Notes under the pieces: model-generated
The model's input: only the letters and a program-made list of their open reading frames with translations
Database searches by the model: none
Told to the model about the DNA's origin: nothing
Made by a program: the position numbers and the translations under genes
Virus record (IMG/VR): IMGVR_UViG_3300037225_000302
Coordinates: 1-24,630 of that record
Strand: one strand, 5' to 3'
From: a virus
Length of the DNA stretch: 24,630 nucleotides
Part shown: positions 6,115 to 13,628 of the stretch, piece by piece
Layout: every line of letters starts with the position of its first letter
Position numbering within the stretch: position 1 is the first letter of the stretch

Positions 6115-8512
6115 GGTTGATACCAATGATACTACTGCTGATTATCTAAATAATAAGATAGTAGCTGGTAGTGGTATAGCTATTACTATAGATAACCCTG
6201 GTGGTGTAGAAGCTTTAAGAATATCTACTCTACCTACAAGTGCTGGTATAACAGGTTCTGGTAGTAATGGTCAATTAGCTCAATTTACTAGTGCTTCTAA
6301 TATTTCTGGTGTAGTTGAAAATACCGCTTTTAATCAAAATTTTGAAACAGTTGCTGGAAATATATTAATAAATGGTGTTGCTAATGCTGGTATTTCATCT
6401 AATATTCCTAGAGCAGACCATGTTCATCCTACTGACACTTCAAGACAAGCAGTCATTACAAATCCTATAACGGGAACTGGAGTTAGTGGTCAAGTAGCCC
6501 AATTTAATACTACCAGTGGTATTACAAGTGTAGCAGAAAAAACAGCATTTAATCAGGATTTTGAAACTTCTACATCTAATATTAAAATGGATGGTTCTGT
6601 TTCTGTAGGTGTTTTATCTACAATAGCAAGAGCAGATCATATTCATGCTTCAGATACTACCAAACAAAATACAATTACCAATCCAATAACTGGATTAGGT
6701 ACTACAGGACAATTAGCACAATTTACAAGCTCATCTAATATTTCTGGTGTTTCAGAAAATACTGCTTTCAATAAAAATTTTGAAACATCTTCCACCAATA
6801 TTCAGATGGATGGTGTAGTGAATGTAGGTTCTTTAGCTACATTACCTCATGCAGATCATGTTCACCCAACAGATACTTCTAGACAATCTTTATTAACAAA
6901 CCCAATTACGGGATTAGGTACTTCTGGATATTTTGCTCAATTTACTTCTACTTCTAATATTTCTGGAATCGCAGAAAATACAGCTTTTAACCAAAATTTT
7001 GAGACTAATACTACTAATATACACGCAGTAGGAGCTGTTTCAGTAGGGGCTCTTTCTACAATTCCAAGAGCAGATCATATACATGCAGATAATCAATCAG
7101 GTTGGATTCCAGCGGGGGAAACTTGGACTTATGCAAGCGCTGTAGCTCCTAATTTTACATTAACTATGTCTGGGGATAAAACAACAAAATATTCTAAGGA
7201 CATGAAAATACAATGTCAGCAGCTTCAGACTCTTAGTAACTATTGGAAATTAACTACTGAAAATTATTTAATTGATGAAGAAGGAAATGCAAATGGTACA
7301 GTAATTGGTACTCCTGATTTTGTATCTGGTCTTTGGAGTAAAAATTGTTTAAGATTAGGGCATGGAAATAATCCTAATACAACTGATGCTATTAGTTTTG
7401 CAGATAGTGCAGCTTTTCATCCGACAAGTGCTTTTACTTTTGGTTGTTGGTTTAAAACAAATGCTGTGGGAGTTTATCACGTTATATTTAATTCTTGGTC
7501 TATAAATCCTACTAATTGGGCTGGCATATTATTAGGTATTGACTCTTCAAATGTATTGCGTTTTAGATCAGCTGCTAATACCGATACAGGTGCTAGTAGC
7601 ACATTACTTATTGGAACAACTAATGTATGCGATAATGTATGGCATTATGCAGTATGGACGTTAAATAATAATTGGCTTCAAATTTATTTAGATGGTAAAT
7701 TAGAATTAGCGGGTTGGGTGATAACTCCGGGGTATGGAGCAAATAATTATGTTAGATTAGGCTGCGGAAATGATACAACTTACCCTAGTTCAAATGCTTA
7801 TTGGTTTACGGGACAAATACAAGATGTTTTTTTTATAAATAATTACGCATTAGATGAAAATACAATACGAAATCAGTACAATTTAAATGCCGCTCAAGGA
7901 GCAGGAAATATAACAGTTACAAAGAATTTTATAGTTTGTGCAAATCCTTCATATTCAAGCGGAACAGGATTGACTACTATTACATTATACGGCGGAACTG
8001 ATTATACATTGACAAGTGGTGCAATTACAAATTCATATTATTCAATGGTCGCTCAACCTTTTGGATTTGATCGTAATCCGAATAAATGGAGCGTGACACT
8101 GACTAATTCATTAACATATGCAATATCTTCTCTTTCAGCTGGAGCTATTATTTATGCACAAACTGGAGCTTGGGGAAGTGCTTGCAATATAATAGTTCCT
8201 ATAGGTAACTTTAAATTACAAATACAAGCACATATCGAGGGGTTTGTTGGAGCAAATCCTGTAATAATAGGATTAGGTCTATCCCAATCTTCATCTAATT
8301 TTACAGATCCAGATTTAGTTGAGGAAATAAACTGTGTAGGTACCCCATCGTATAGTGGGGGAGGAGTCATAAATGTACAAAATGATCCGACATTTTATTC
8401 TGTGGCTACAACATATTATTTAGTAGGTTTTACTGCGCTGTCTCTAAATTATTATTATTTAATTGGGATTCACCCTCAAACAAAAATTAAGGCTGAATAT
8501 GTAGGCTTATAA
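6077..8512 (+). CDS. Tail fibre / receptor-binding protein with LamG domain
   Basis: 811 residues. The N-terminus (YRNPRSGSEVDTNDTTADYL, then NNKIVAGSGI and NPGGVEALRIS) resembles the attachment segment of phage fibres. Residues about 54-342 hold four 73-residue repeats, each containing NPITG-x-G-x-x-G, AQF, NTAFN-x-(N/D)FET and ending ADH(V/I)H. Residues about 385-608 read as a concanavalin-like LamG_3 domain (FTFGCWFKT, NVWHYAVWTLNNNWLQIYLD, FTGQIQDVFFINNYALDENT), which normally binds sugars. A C-terminal domain of about 200 residues completes it. Role: host recognition at the cell surface. The start at 6077 overlaps the previous gene by 38 bases and has only a weak ribosome binding site; no better start is visible. 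A hairpin (CCTCGCT/AGTGAGG) lies at codons 8-14. Confidence 0.88.
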   Translation: MIITYRNPRSGSEVDTNDTTADYLNNKIVAGSGIAITIDNPGGVEALRISTLPTSAGITGSGSNGQLAQFTSASNISGVVENTAFNQNFETVAGNILINGVANAGISSNIPRADHVHPTDTSRQAVITNPITGTGVSGQVAQFNTTSGITSVAEKTAFNQDFETSTSNIKMDGSVSVGVLSTIARADHIHASDTTKQNTITNPITGLGTTGQLAQFTSSSNISGVSENTAFNKNFETSSTNIQMDGVVNVGSLATLPHADHVHPTDTSRQSLLTNPITGLGTSGYFAQFTSTSNISGIAENTAFNQNFETNTTNIHAVGAVSVGALSTIPRADHIHADNQSGWIPAGETWTYASAVAPNFTLTMSGDKTTKYSKDMKIQCQQLQTLSNYWKLTTENYLIDEEGNANGTVIGTPDFVSGLWSKNCLRLGHGNNPNTTDAISFADSAAFHPTSAFTFGCWFKTNAVGVYHVIFNSWSINPTNWAGILLGIDSSNVLRFRSAANTDTGASSTLLIGTTNVCDNVWHYAVWTLNNNWLQIYLDGKLELAGWVITPGYGANNYVRLGCGNDTTYPSSNAYWFTGQIQDVFFINNYALDENTIRNQYNLNAAQGAGNITVTKNFIVCANPSYSSGTGLTTITLYGGTDYTLTSGAITNSYYSMVAQPFGFDRNPNKWSVTLTNSLTYAISSLSAGAIIYAQTGAWGSACNIIVPIGNFKLQIQAHIEGFVGANPVIIGLGLSQSSSNFTDPDLVEEINCVGTPSYSGGGVINVQNDPTFYSVATTYYLVGFTALSLNYYYLIGIHPQTKIKAEYVGL
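6239..7103 (+). repeat. Four 219-bp imperfect coding repeats in the tail fibre
   Basis: Units 2, 3 and 4 begin at 6458, 6677 and 6896 (ACAAAYCC or ACCAATCC), exactly 219 bp apart. Unit 1 is offset by one codon and more diverged. Each encodes a beta-rich module that ends in an HxH motif (ADHVHPTD, ADHIHASD, ADHVHPTD, ADHIHADN). Confidence 0.9.
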
Positions 8513-8593
8513 TATGTGAATATAATATTTTTATTTAATTTTTGATATAAAATGATAAAATTTAATAAAAAATAAACAATATCTAAGATTTTA

Positions 8594-8609
8594 TATTACT
8601 AATAATTAT
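8594..8609 (+). promoter_or_regulatory. Late-promoter-like motif abutting IS607 tnpA
   Basis: TATTACTAATAATTAT; the tnpA ATG (8608) begins inside the motif. It probably belongs to the phage, as the former promoter of the fibre gene cluster now starting at 10518, with the insertion sequence placed just downstream. Confidence 0.55.
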
Positions 8610-9213
8610 GAATAAAAGGTATAAAATAACAGATGTAGCTACTCAATTAGGAGTTTCTAGAGCTACATTATATAATTGGAGAAAATCTGGTATAATAGAG
8701 TTTGAAAAGAGTGAAAGTGGAGGCTTAAACTTTATATCAGAAAATACATATAATAAACTTTTAAATATAGAAAAAGAAACTTTAGAAGAAAAAGTTATAA
8801 TTTATTGTAGAGTGTCTTCTACTGTGAATAAAAAAAATTTATATACACAAAAAGAAAGACTTATAAATTATTGTAATGCTAAGGGATATCAGATATATAA
8901 GATTATAGAAGAATTTGGCTCAGGGATAAATGATAAAAGACCTAAGTTACAAAAATTATTAGAAGAGCAAGATTTTACTAAAATTGTTGTTGAACATAAA
9001 GATAGGTTAAGTAGATTAGGTTTTAACTATTTAGAAGTTTTATTAAATAAGAGTAATAAAAAGATAGAAGTTGTTAATTCTGTAGATACTGATGAAGAAG
9101 ATATAATTCAAGATTTTGTTTCAATTATAACTAGTTATTGTGCAAGAATTTATGGTAAAAGAAGAAGTAAAAGAAAAACTGAAAAATTAATTAAAGAATT
9201 AAAAGATGAATAA
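8608..9213 (+). CDS. tnpA: IS607-family transposase TnpA (serine recombinase)
   Basis: 201 residues, normal for IS607 TnpA. The N-terminal MerR-like helix-turn-helix (about 5-30, ITDVATQLGVSRATLYNWRK) would bind the element ends. The resolvase-type catalytic domain starts at about 63 with VIIYCRVSS, where S70 is the likely nucleophile, followed by EFGSGINDKRP, VEHKDRLSRLGFNYLE and the C-terminal Arg-rich helix (ARIYGKRRSKRK). All expected blocks are present, so it looks active. There is no Shine-Dalgarno before ATG 8608, which abuts a phage promoter motif, so expression may be weak or leaderless. The 3' end overlaps tnpB by 8 bases (ATGAATAA). Confidence 0.93.
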   Translation: MNKRYKITDVATQLGVSRATLYNWRKSGIIEFEKSESGGLNFISENTYNKLLNIEKETLEEKVIIYCRVSSTVNKKNLYTQKERLINYCNAKGYQIYKIIEEFGSGINDKRPKLQKLLEEQDFTKIVVEHKDRLSRLGFNYLEVLLNKSNKKIEVVNSVDTDEEDIIQDFVSIITSYCARIYGKRRSKRKTEKLIKELKDE

Positions 9214-10472
9214 AGCTTATAGAATAAAATTATATCCTGCAGAAAAGCAAAAAGAACTTATAGATAAGACCATAGGGTGTGCTAGATTCATCTACAATCA
9301 GATGTTAGCTGAAAGAATTAAAGTTTATGAGGAATTAAAAGATGATAAGAAAAAATTATATTCCTATAGATATAAGACTGAAAAAGACTACAAAAAAGAA
9401 TTTGACTTTTTAGAAGAAGTTAGTTCTTATGCCTTACAACAAAGTAGAATAGATTTAAATACTGCATATAAGAATTTTTACAAAAGAATTAAAAATAAAG
9501 CAAAACAAGTTGGATTCCCTAGGTTTAAAACAAAAAAATTATCAAAAAATTCATTTAGAATTTGTCAAACTAGTTCAAATATTCTTTTAATTAAAGATAA
9601 TAAAATTAAGGTTTCTAAATATGGGTTTATAAAATTTAGGGGATTAAATAAAGATTTTCAAGGAGTTATAAAATCAATAACTATTGAAAAAAGAAAAGAT
9701 GGTAATTACTTTGCTTCAATACTAGTTGAGAGGAACAAAATTAAAAAAGAAAGAAAATCAAATAATATTTTAGGAATAGATTTTAGGAATAGATTTAGGT
9801 TTAAAAGAGTTTGTTACTTGTTCTAATGGAGATATAATAAATGGAATTAAAAATAAATTGTATGAAATAGAAAAGAAAATCATTAGGCAACAAAAACATT
9901 TAAGTAGAAAAAACGAAGTTAATAAAAAATTAGGAATTAAAGATTCAAAAAGAAAAGAAAAGTGTAGAATAAAATTAGCAAAATTGTTTCAGTATAAAAA
10001 AGACTATCAAAATCATTTCTTTTGGCATTTAGCAAACAAACTTTGTAGTGAAAGTCAAGCTATAGGAATTGAAACTCTAAATGTTTCAGGAATGATTAAA
10101 AACCATAAATTAGCACATTCTATAAGTTATTCAAGTTGGTCTGATTTTATAATAAAATTAGAACAAAAGGCTATAGATTATGATACTAAAATTGTTAAAG
10201 TGGATAGGTGGTTTCCTAGTAGTAAACTTTGTTCTAAATGTGGTCAACTTAAAAAAGATTTAACTCTGGTAGATAGAGTATATAGATGTGATTGTAGCTT
10301 AGAAATGGATAGAGATTTAAATGCAGCAATTAATTTGCAAAATTATGTTTTAAAAAATTTATCGTTGGAGTACAGCGATTACAGACATGGAGAAGATGTA
10401 AGACCTACTGAGATTATTTATAATTCTAATGGGCAATTTTCTGAGAAGTGTTTATTTGAGAAAAGTAAATGA
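9206..10472 (+). pseudogene. tnpB: tnpB (RNA-guided nuclease family) broken by a 13-bp duplication
   Basis: Two frames together make one TnpB of about 418 residues. The first part begins MNKAYRIKLYPAEKQKELID and runs to the RuvC-I motif NNILGID. A tandem 13-bp duplication (9768-9793) then shifts the frame and translation stops at 9826. Removing one copy restores GIDLGLKEFVTCS and joins to the second frame. That frame carries RuvC-II (AIGIETLNVSGM), the zinc knuckle (CSKCG ... CDC) and RuvC-III (EMDRDLNAAINLQ). The catalytic residues D, E and D are otherwise kept and no other lesion is visible, so the break looks recent. TnpB of this family acts as an RNA-guided DNA nuclease using a guide from the element's right end. 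This copy would be inactive unless frameshifting rescues it. Confidence 0.9.
9768..9793 (+). repeat. 13-bp tandem duplication in tnpB
   Basis: TTTTAGGAATAGA occurs at 9768-9780 and again at 9781-9793 with no base between. It inserts +13 into the codons for the RuvC-I Asp motif. Confidence 0.97.
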
Positions 10473-10517
10473 ATTATTTATTTTTTATTATTTCAAATTA
10501 TTATAGGTATATATAAA

Positions 10518-10808
10518 ATGAGAACAGAAAAAATAGAAGCATTTTTTACCTCCTATGGAGTACCTCAGACAGGATTATCTCCTACAATAAGAATTAGAGA
10601 ATTAACAGGGAATACGCTTGTAGTTACTGATGCAATAATGACTCATGTAGGTGAGGGTATTTATATATATGATTTTTCTAATTATACTGATTATATAGAA
10701 TATAGTATTAGATGTGATGGTGGGGCTAGTTTACCAACTGATGAGCGGTATACTTATTCGGGCTGGGACGCGGAAGTTTTAAAAGATGGTAGTGGAAAAA
10801 TTAGTTAA
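10518..10808 (+). CDS. Ig-like virion protein, short paralogue (96 aa)
   Basis: Closely matches the C-terminal 90 residues of the protein at 12122: FFT(S/A)(Y/F)G(V/I)PQT-x-L-PTI-I, GEGIYIYDFSNYTDY (GDGIYNYDFITYEDY in the paralogue), CDGG(A/S)SLP-DERY and VLKDGSGKI. Beta-rich, with the G-x-Y-x-Y pattern shared by the fibre/baseplate genes downstream. It lacks the first 30 or so residues of its paralogue. The IS607 element lies immediately upstream, so the 5' region may have been altered by that insertion, although AGG ten bases before the ATG gives a plausible start. Role: structural decoration of fibre or baseplate, inferred. Confidence 0.75.
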   Translation: MRTEKIEAFFTSYGVPQTGLSPTIRIRELTGNTLVVTDAIMTHVGEGIYIYDFSNYTDYIEYSIRCDGGASLPTDERYTYSGWDAEVLKDGSGKIS

Positions 10809-11143
10809 TGTATTTATATTTAATTACTTGTAGTAGTCAATCACCCCTACCTGAAGGAAGGGGTCTTCTGGCGAAGAAGGATAAATTTAAAATAGGTATA
10901 ACAAATAATCCTAAACAAAGGAATTCTATTTATAAAGAACATAATTTAAATTATAAATTTGAAGGTATTTTTAAAGTAGAAAATAAAGAAATAGAAAAAT
11001 CTATTCATTTATCTCTTTTAAAAAAAGGATATAAAAAATTAAATAGTTATAAAGAATGGTTTGAAGGTACTTTTTCTTTATTACAATTAGAAAATGAAAT
11101 AGATGAGTATAATAAAAGATTAAAATTTTGTAAATTAGTTTAA
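10808..11143 (+). CDS. GIY-YIG nuclease-like protein (T5orf172/MUG113 type)
   Basis: The 111-residue product shows the GIY-YIG core: MYLYLIT, then KFKIGITNNPKQR (second strand plus the conserved Arg) and later NSYKEWFEGTF, whose Glu fits the catalytic position. This resembles the T5orf172/MUG113 branch found in phages and mobile elements. Between LITCSS and KDKFKIG lies an unusual insert of about 14 residues (QSPLPEGRGLLAK) encoded by a GC-rich double hairpin. The ATG shares a base with the previous stop (TAATG). It is probably a small mobile or homing-type nuclease inserted among the virion genes. Its activity with the insert is uncertain. Confidence 0.75.
   Translation: MYLYLITCSSQSPLPEGRGLLAKKDKFKIGITNNPKQRNSIYKEHNLNYKFEGIFKVENKEIEKSIHLSLLKKGYKKLNSYKEWFEGTFSLLQLENEIDEYNKRLKFCKLV
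10843..10879 (+). repeat. GC-rich double hairpin inserted in frame in the GIY-YIG gene
   Basis: Hairpin 1 (10843-10864): ACCCCT and AGGGGT pair, then one A-A mismatch, CC/GG and a TGAA loop. Hairpin 2 (10865-10879): CTTCT and AGAAG around GGCGA. The tract is over half G+C in a setting near one quarter and is bracketed by AT-rich codons. Its form resembles the subterminal hairpins of IS200/IS605-type ends; this resemblance is from memory and was not searched. Confidence 0.75.
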
Positions 11144-11161
11144 TAAATAAGGAGGTATTAA

Positions 11162-11518
11162 ATGAATTTATGTGGGTGTATAAATCAAGATAAAGTTTTA
11201 ATTGAAGCGTGTAAAGAAGGTGATATAGAAGTAGTAAAATTATTATTAGAAAGTGGAATAGATATTAATTTTATAAATGAATTTGGTAATACTGCTTTGA
11301 TTCAAGCATGTTTATGGGGATATATAGATATAGTAAAATTATTATTACAATCTGGTGCTGATCCTAATTTACCAGAACTTAAAAAAGAAGATGATTTTGA
11401 TCATTGCGCTTTGATGATAGCGTTATTATATGAATATAAAGAAATTGTTCAATTATTAATTTGTGCTGGGGCCAATCCTAATATTAAAAGTTATAAATGT
11501 TGTATAGGAGCTTCATAA
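11162..11518 (+). CDS. Ankyrin-repeat protein (118 aa)
   Basis: About three ankyrin repeats fill the protein: residues 9-37 (LIEACKEGDIEVVKLLLESGIDIN), 42-70 (NTALIQACLWGYIDIVKLLL, then QSGADPN) and 80-110 (CALMIALLYEYKEIVQLLICAGANPN). A short Cys-containing cap lies at each end (MNLCGC and CCIGAS). Ankyrins bind proteins, so a host-interaction or virion-interaction role is possible. The ribosome binding site is excellent (AAGGAGG, 6 bases from the ATG), and TTTAATAAATAAGG upstream is a weak partial match to the late motif. Its better binding site and different fold from its neighbours suggest an independently acquired accessory gene. Confidence 0.88.
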   Translation: MNLCGCINQDKVLIEACKEGDIEVVKLLLESGIDINFINEFGNTALIQACLWGYIDIVKLLLQSGADPNLPELKKEDDFDHCALMIALLYEYKEIVQLLICAGANPNIKSYKCCIGAS

Positions 11519-11528
11519 AAATGGAAAT

Positions 11529-12125
11529 ATGGCTGAATCAATATTATCAATAATTAAAAAAGGAGATTCATACAAGATTATATATTCAGCAAAGAATTTT
11601 AAATCGGGGCTAGTTGATATAATAGGTGTTTCTCATAATCCTACTGATAATGTAGAATCTCAATTTCAATTAACAGAAATAAGTAATTCTGGTGTATATA
11701 CATACGTTTGGGATTCAATAGATAAAGATATTGGTATATGGACATTTATTATAAATTCAATAAGCAATCCCGCTCCTTCTTTCACAAGAATTCAAGTTAT
11801 AGATCCTTTAACACAGTCTGGAACTCCTTGGGAAAATATAAATAATATATTAATTTCAATAGATGTACTGCAAAATAAAATAAATAATTTAAATGATCAA
11901 TTAACTAATATAAGTGCTAATGTTACAGCAGTAGTAACAGCAGCTCAAAATGCAGCTTTAGCAGCACAATTAACAAATAAAATGCAAAGTGGTAGATGGA
12001 AAATAGCCAATAATCAACTTACATTTTTTGATAATGATAATATCACACCATTAATTACTTTTAATTTATTAGATCAAAATGGCAACCCTACTATGATAAA
12101 TCCAGTAGAAAGAAAACCTGTATGA
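11529..12125 (+). CDS. Ig-like virion protein with C-terminal fibre segment (198 aa)
   Basis: The N-terminal 95 residues closely match the protein at 13629 (KGDSYKIIYSAKNFKSGLVD, SGVYTYVWDS, WTFIINS, FTRIQV.D), a predicted beta-sandwich. Residues 98-145 (ILISIDVLQNKINNLNDQLT and an Ala-rich run) look like a trimeric coiled coil, followed by a small C-terminal cap. It is therefore a likely fibre or baseplate component. The start at 11529 has only a weak GGAA just upstream; the ATG at 11521 leads to a 10-codon dead end. The 3' end overlaps the next gene by ATGA. Confidence 0.75.
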   Translation: MAESILSIIKKGDSYKIIYSAKNFKSGLVDIIGVSHNPTDNVESQFQLTEISNSGVYTYVWDSIDKDIGIWTFIINSISNPAPSFTRIQVIDPLTQSGTPWENINNILISIDVLQNKINNLNDQLTNISANVTAVVTAAQNAALAAQLTNKMQSGRWKIANNQLTFFDNDNITPLITFNLLDQNGNPTMINPVERKPV

Positions 12126-12490
12126 GTTTAATAACTATAGGGTTAAATGGTAATTTAATAACTCAAGGATTAGATTTTCCTTTAATAATAGAAACAACTG
12201 TAAATAATACAAAAAAAATTATTGCTTTTTTTACTGCTTTTGGAATACCTCAAACTAATTTATTTCCTACAATTAAAATAACAAATTTAAATAATGGAGA
12301 TATAATCGTGAATAATGAACTTATGGTAAATAGTGGCGATGGTATATATAATTACGATTTCATTACTTATGAAGATTATCAGCAATATTCTATTATATGT
12401 GATGGAGGAAGTTCTCTTCCAATAGATGAACGATATAATATTAAGAATTTTGATAGTATAGTATTAAAGGATGGTAGTGGAAAAATATGA
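12122..12490 (+). CDS. Ig-like virion protein (122 aa)
   Basis: Paralogue of the gene at 10518 with an extra N-terminal segment of about 32 residues (MSLITIGLNGNLITQGLDFP). Beta-rich, no Cys pair, no membrane segment. Conserved landmarks are FFTAFGIPQTN, GDGIYNYDF, CDGGSSLPIDERY and the terminal LKDGSGKI. It is joined by ATGA overlaps to both neighbours, so the three genes 11529-13263 form a translationally coupled set, expected for subunits of one structure. Confidence 0.75.
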   Translation: MSLITIGLNGNLITQGLDFPLIIETTVNNTKKIIAFFTAFGIPQTNLFPTIKITNLNNGDIIVNNELMVNSGDGIYNYDFITYEDYQQYSIICDGGSSLPIDERYNIKNFDSIVLKDGSGKI

Positions 12491-13263
12491 ATTTAAATTT
12501 TATAACTCAAATTAAATCTTTACTTTTTGATTCTAATAATAATGCCTTAACTACAACACCGGTTTCCTCAAAAAGAGGATTAGATAATAATATAATAAAT
12601 CCATCAACTTCTCCAATATATGTTCAAGGGACTGACGGGAATGCGGCTTATCAATTACCTTTACGAACACAATTCCCTAATACTATTGGGCAAAATAATA
12701 TAAATAATAGTTTAGGTGTTGTTATCGCATCAGATCAACCTCCAATAAATGTAGTAGCAATACCTGTTGATGGTTGGAAAGCAACATATTCATGCTCAAT
12801 AGTTGGATTAATCCCTCCTTCTACTCCTACAGATATCTTTACTATATCTGGAAGTGCTACAAAAATAATAAAAATTACAAAAATTATTATAACAGCAACA
12901 CAAACAACTTCAACAATAAGAGACATTTTAATATTAAAGAGATCAACTCTTAATTCAGGAGGTACATTTTCATCACCTATTATAGTATCACATGATTCAA
13001 CTAATATAACCTTATTAGCAATTATAAAAGCATATACTGTAAACCCTACTTCTTTAGGTACATTAGTAGGTAATATGGTGACTATGAAAATTCTTATTGG
13101 AAATACCACTACAAATCCTGATGAATTAATATTAGATTGGGGTACTCGTCCTTCTCAAGCGATTGTTTTAAGAGGTGTTAATGAAATGTTAGCTATAAAT
13201 TTAAATTCAATAACTTCTGCAGGTAATAATTTTGATATATCTATAGAATTTACAGAGGAGTAA
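12487..13263 (+). CDS. Phage structural protein, baseplate/fibre associated (258 aa)
   Basis: The N-terminal 90 residues carry a segment common in phage virion proteins (LPLRTQFPNTIGQ, SLGVVIASDQPPINV). A beta-sandwich-like domain (DGWKATYSCSIVGLIPPSTP through to NFDISIEFTEE) follows, typical of a jelly-roll or Ig-type virion decoration. No enzyme motif is visible. It overlaps the preceding gene by ATGA. The GAGGAG in its last codons serves the next gene. The specific location in the particle is unknown. Confidence 0.72.
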   Translation: MNLNFITQIKSLLFDSNNNALTTTPVSSKRGLDNNIINPSTSPIYVQGTDGNAAYQLPLRTQFPNTIGQNNINNSLGVVIASDQPPINVVAIPVDGWKATYSCSIVGLIPPSTPTDIFTISGSATKIIKITKIIITATQTTSTIRDILILKRSTLNSGGTFSSPIIVSHDSTNITLLAIIKAYTVNPTSLGTLVGNMVTMKILIGNTTTNPDELILDWGTRPSQAIVLRGVNEMLAINLNSITSAGNNFDISIEFTEE

Positions 13264-13264
13264 T

Positions 13265-13573
13265 ATGATTACTGGTAAAATTGGTGAGCAAATAAAAATA
13301 TGGCTGATGTATCAAAGAGATAATATAATTGTTTCTGGTTTAACTAATTTAACTATAGATATAAAAAATATAAATAATATTTCTTACTTATCTAATGGAG
13401 TTATGATAGAAAATATAAATAATTTAGGAGAATATATTTATTTATTCACTATACCTATATCTATTATAGATTCTTATTTATACATCTATTATAAACAATC
13501 AGGTAATTTATTAGCTATAGAATCATTAATTATAAATATAGCAGGTGATGATCCTGAATCAAGTGCTTTATAA
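13265..13573 (+). CDS. Small Ig-like virion protein (102 aa)
   Basis: A single beta-rich domain with the family pattern: a GEQIKIWLMY strand, a central G-x-Y-x-(Y/F) strand (LGEYIYLFTI) and a closing strand ending LIINIAGDD. It resembles in layout the N-terminal domains at 11529 and 13629 but with little identity. GAGGAG is 5 bases upstream. It ends the fibre sub-operon; the next gene has its own promoter motif. Confidence 0.65.
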   Translation: MITGKIGEQIKIWLMYQRDNIIVSGLTNLTIDIKNINNISYLSNGVMIENINNLGEYIYLFTIPISIIDSYLYIYYKQSGNLLAIESLIINIAGDDPESSAL

Positions 13574-13593
13574 TATCCTAAATTTTTAAAAAA

Positions 13594-13613
13594 AAATTAC
13601 TAATAATTATATA
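13594..13613 (+). promoter_or_regulatory. Late-promoter-like motif (TACTAATAATTA)
   Basis: AAATTACTAATAATTATATA, 29 bases (core C) before the ATG at 13629, with GAGG eight bases before that ATG. Confidence 0.65.
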
Positions 13614-13628
13614 AAAGAGGTATGAATA

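Larger units (their letters stand above)
8600..10505 (+). mobile_element. IS607-type insertion sequence (ends approximate)
   Basis: The element carries a serine-recombinase tnpA overlapping a TnpB-family gene, the gene order of IS607. These elements have no long terminal inverted repeats and make no clear target duplications, so the ends cannot be fixed by eye. The left end lies between the motif at 8594 and the tnpA start. The right end lies between the tnpB stop (10472) and the ribosome binding site AGG at about 10505. Similar ATTAT-containing strings occur at both edges (TAATTATGAA and ATTATTATAGG), which could mark the crossover. The element sits between the tail fibre gene and the Ig-like protein cluster. 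Confidence 0.8.

Noticed and set aside
6098-6117. Hairpin CCTCGCT/AGTGAGG as a second mobile-element end
   Set aside because: It lies in codons for a plausible fibre N-terminus (RNPRSGSEVD), has no second hairpin, and is not clearly out of place in composition.
7012-7019. TACTAATA core inside the tail fibre gene; a minus-strand copy also occurs at 21959-21966
   Set aside because: Both are within coding sequence and lack the AAWTA extension, T-run and following gene, so they look like chance matches.
8152-8370. Minus-strand 72-codon frame
   Set aside because: Antisense to the tail fibre C-terminus with no translation signals.
12735-13109. 124-codon open frame on the minus strand
   Set aside because: Lies wholly inside a well-supported structural gene, has no ribosome binding site or promoter motif, and encodes a Val/Ile-rich sequence typical of an antisense shadow.
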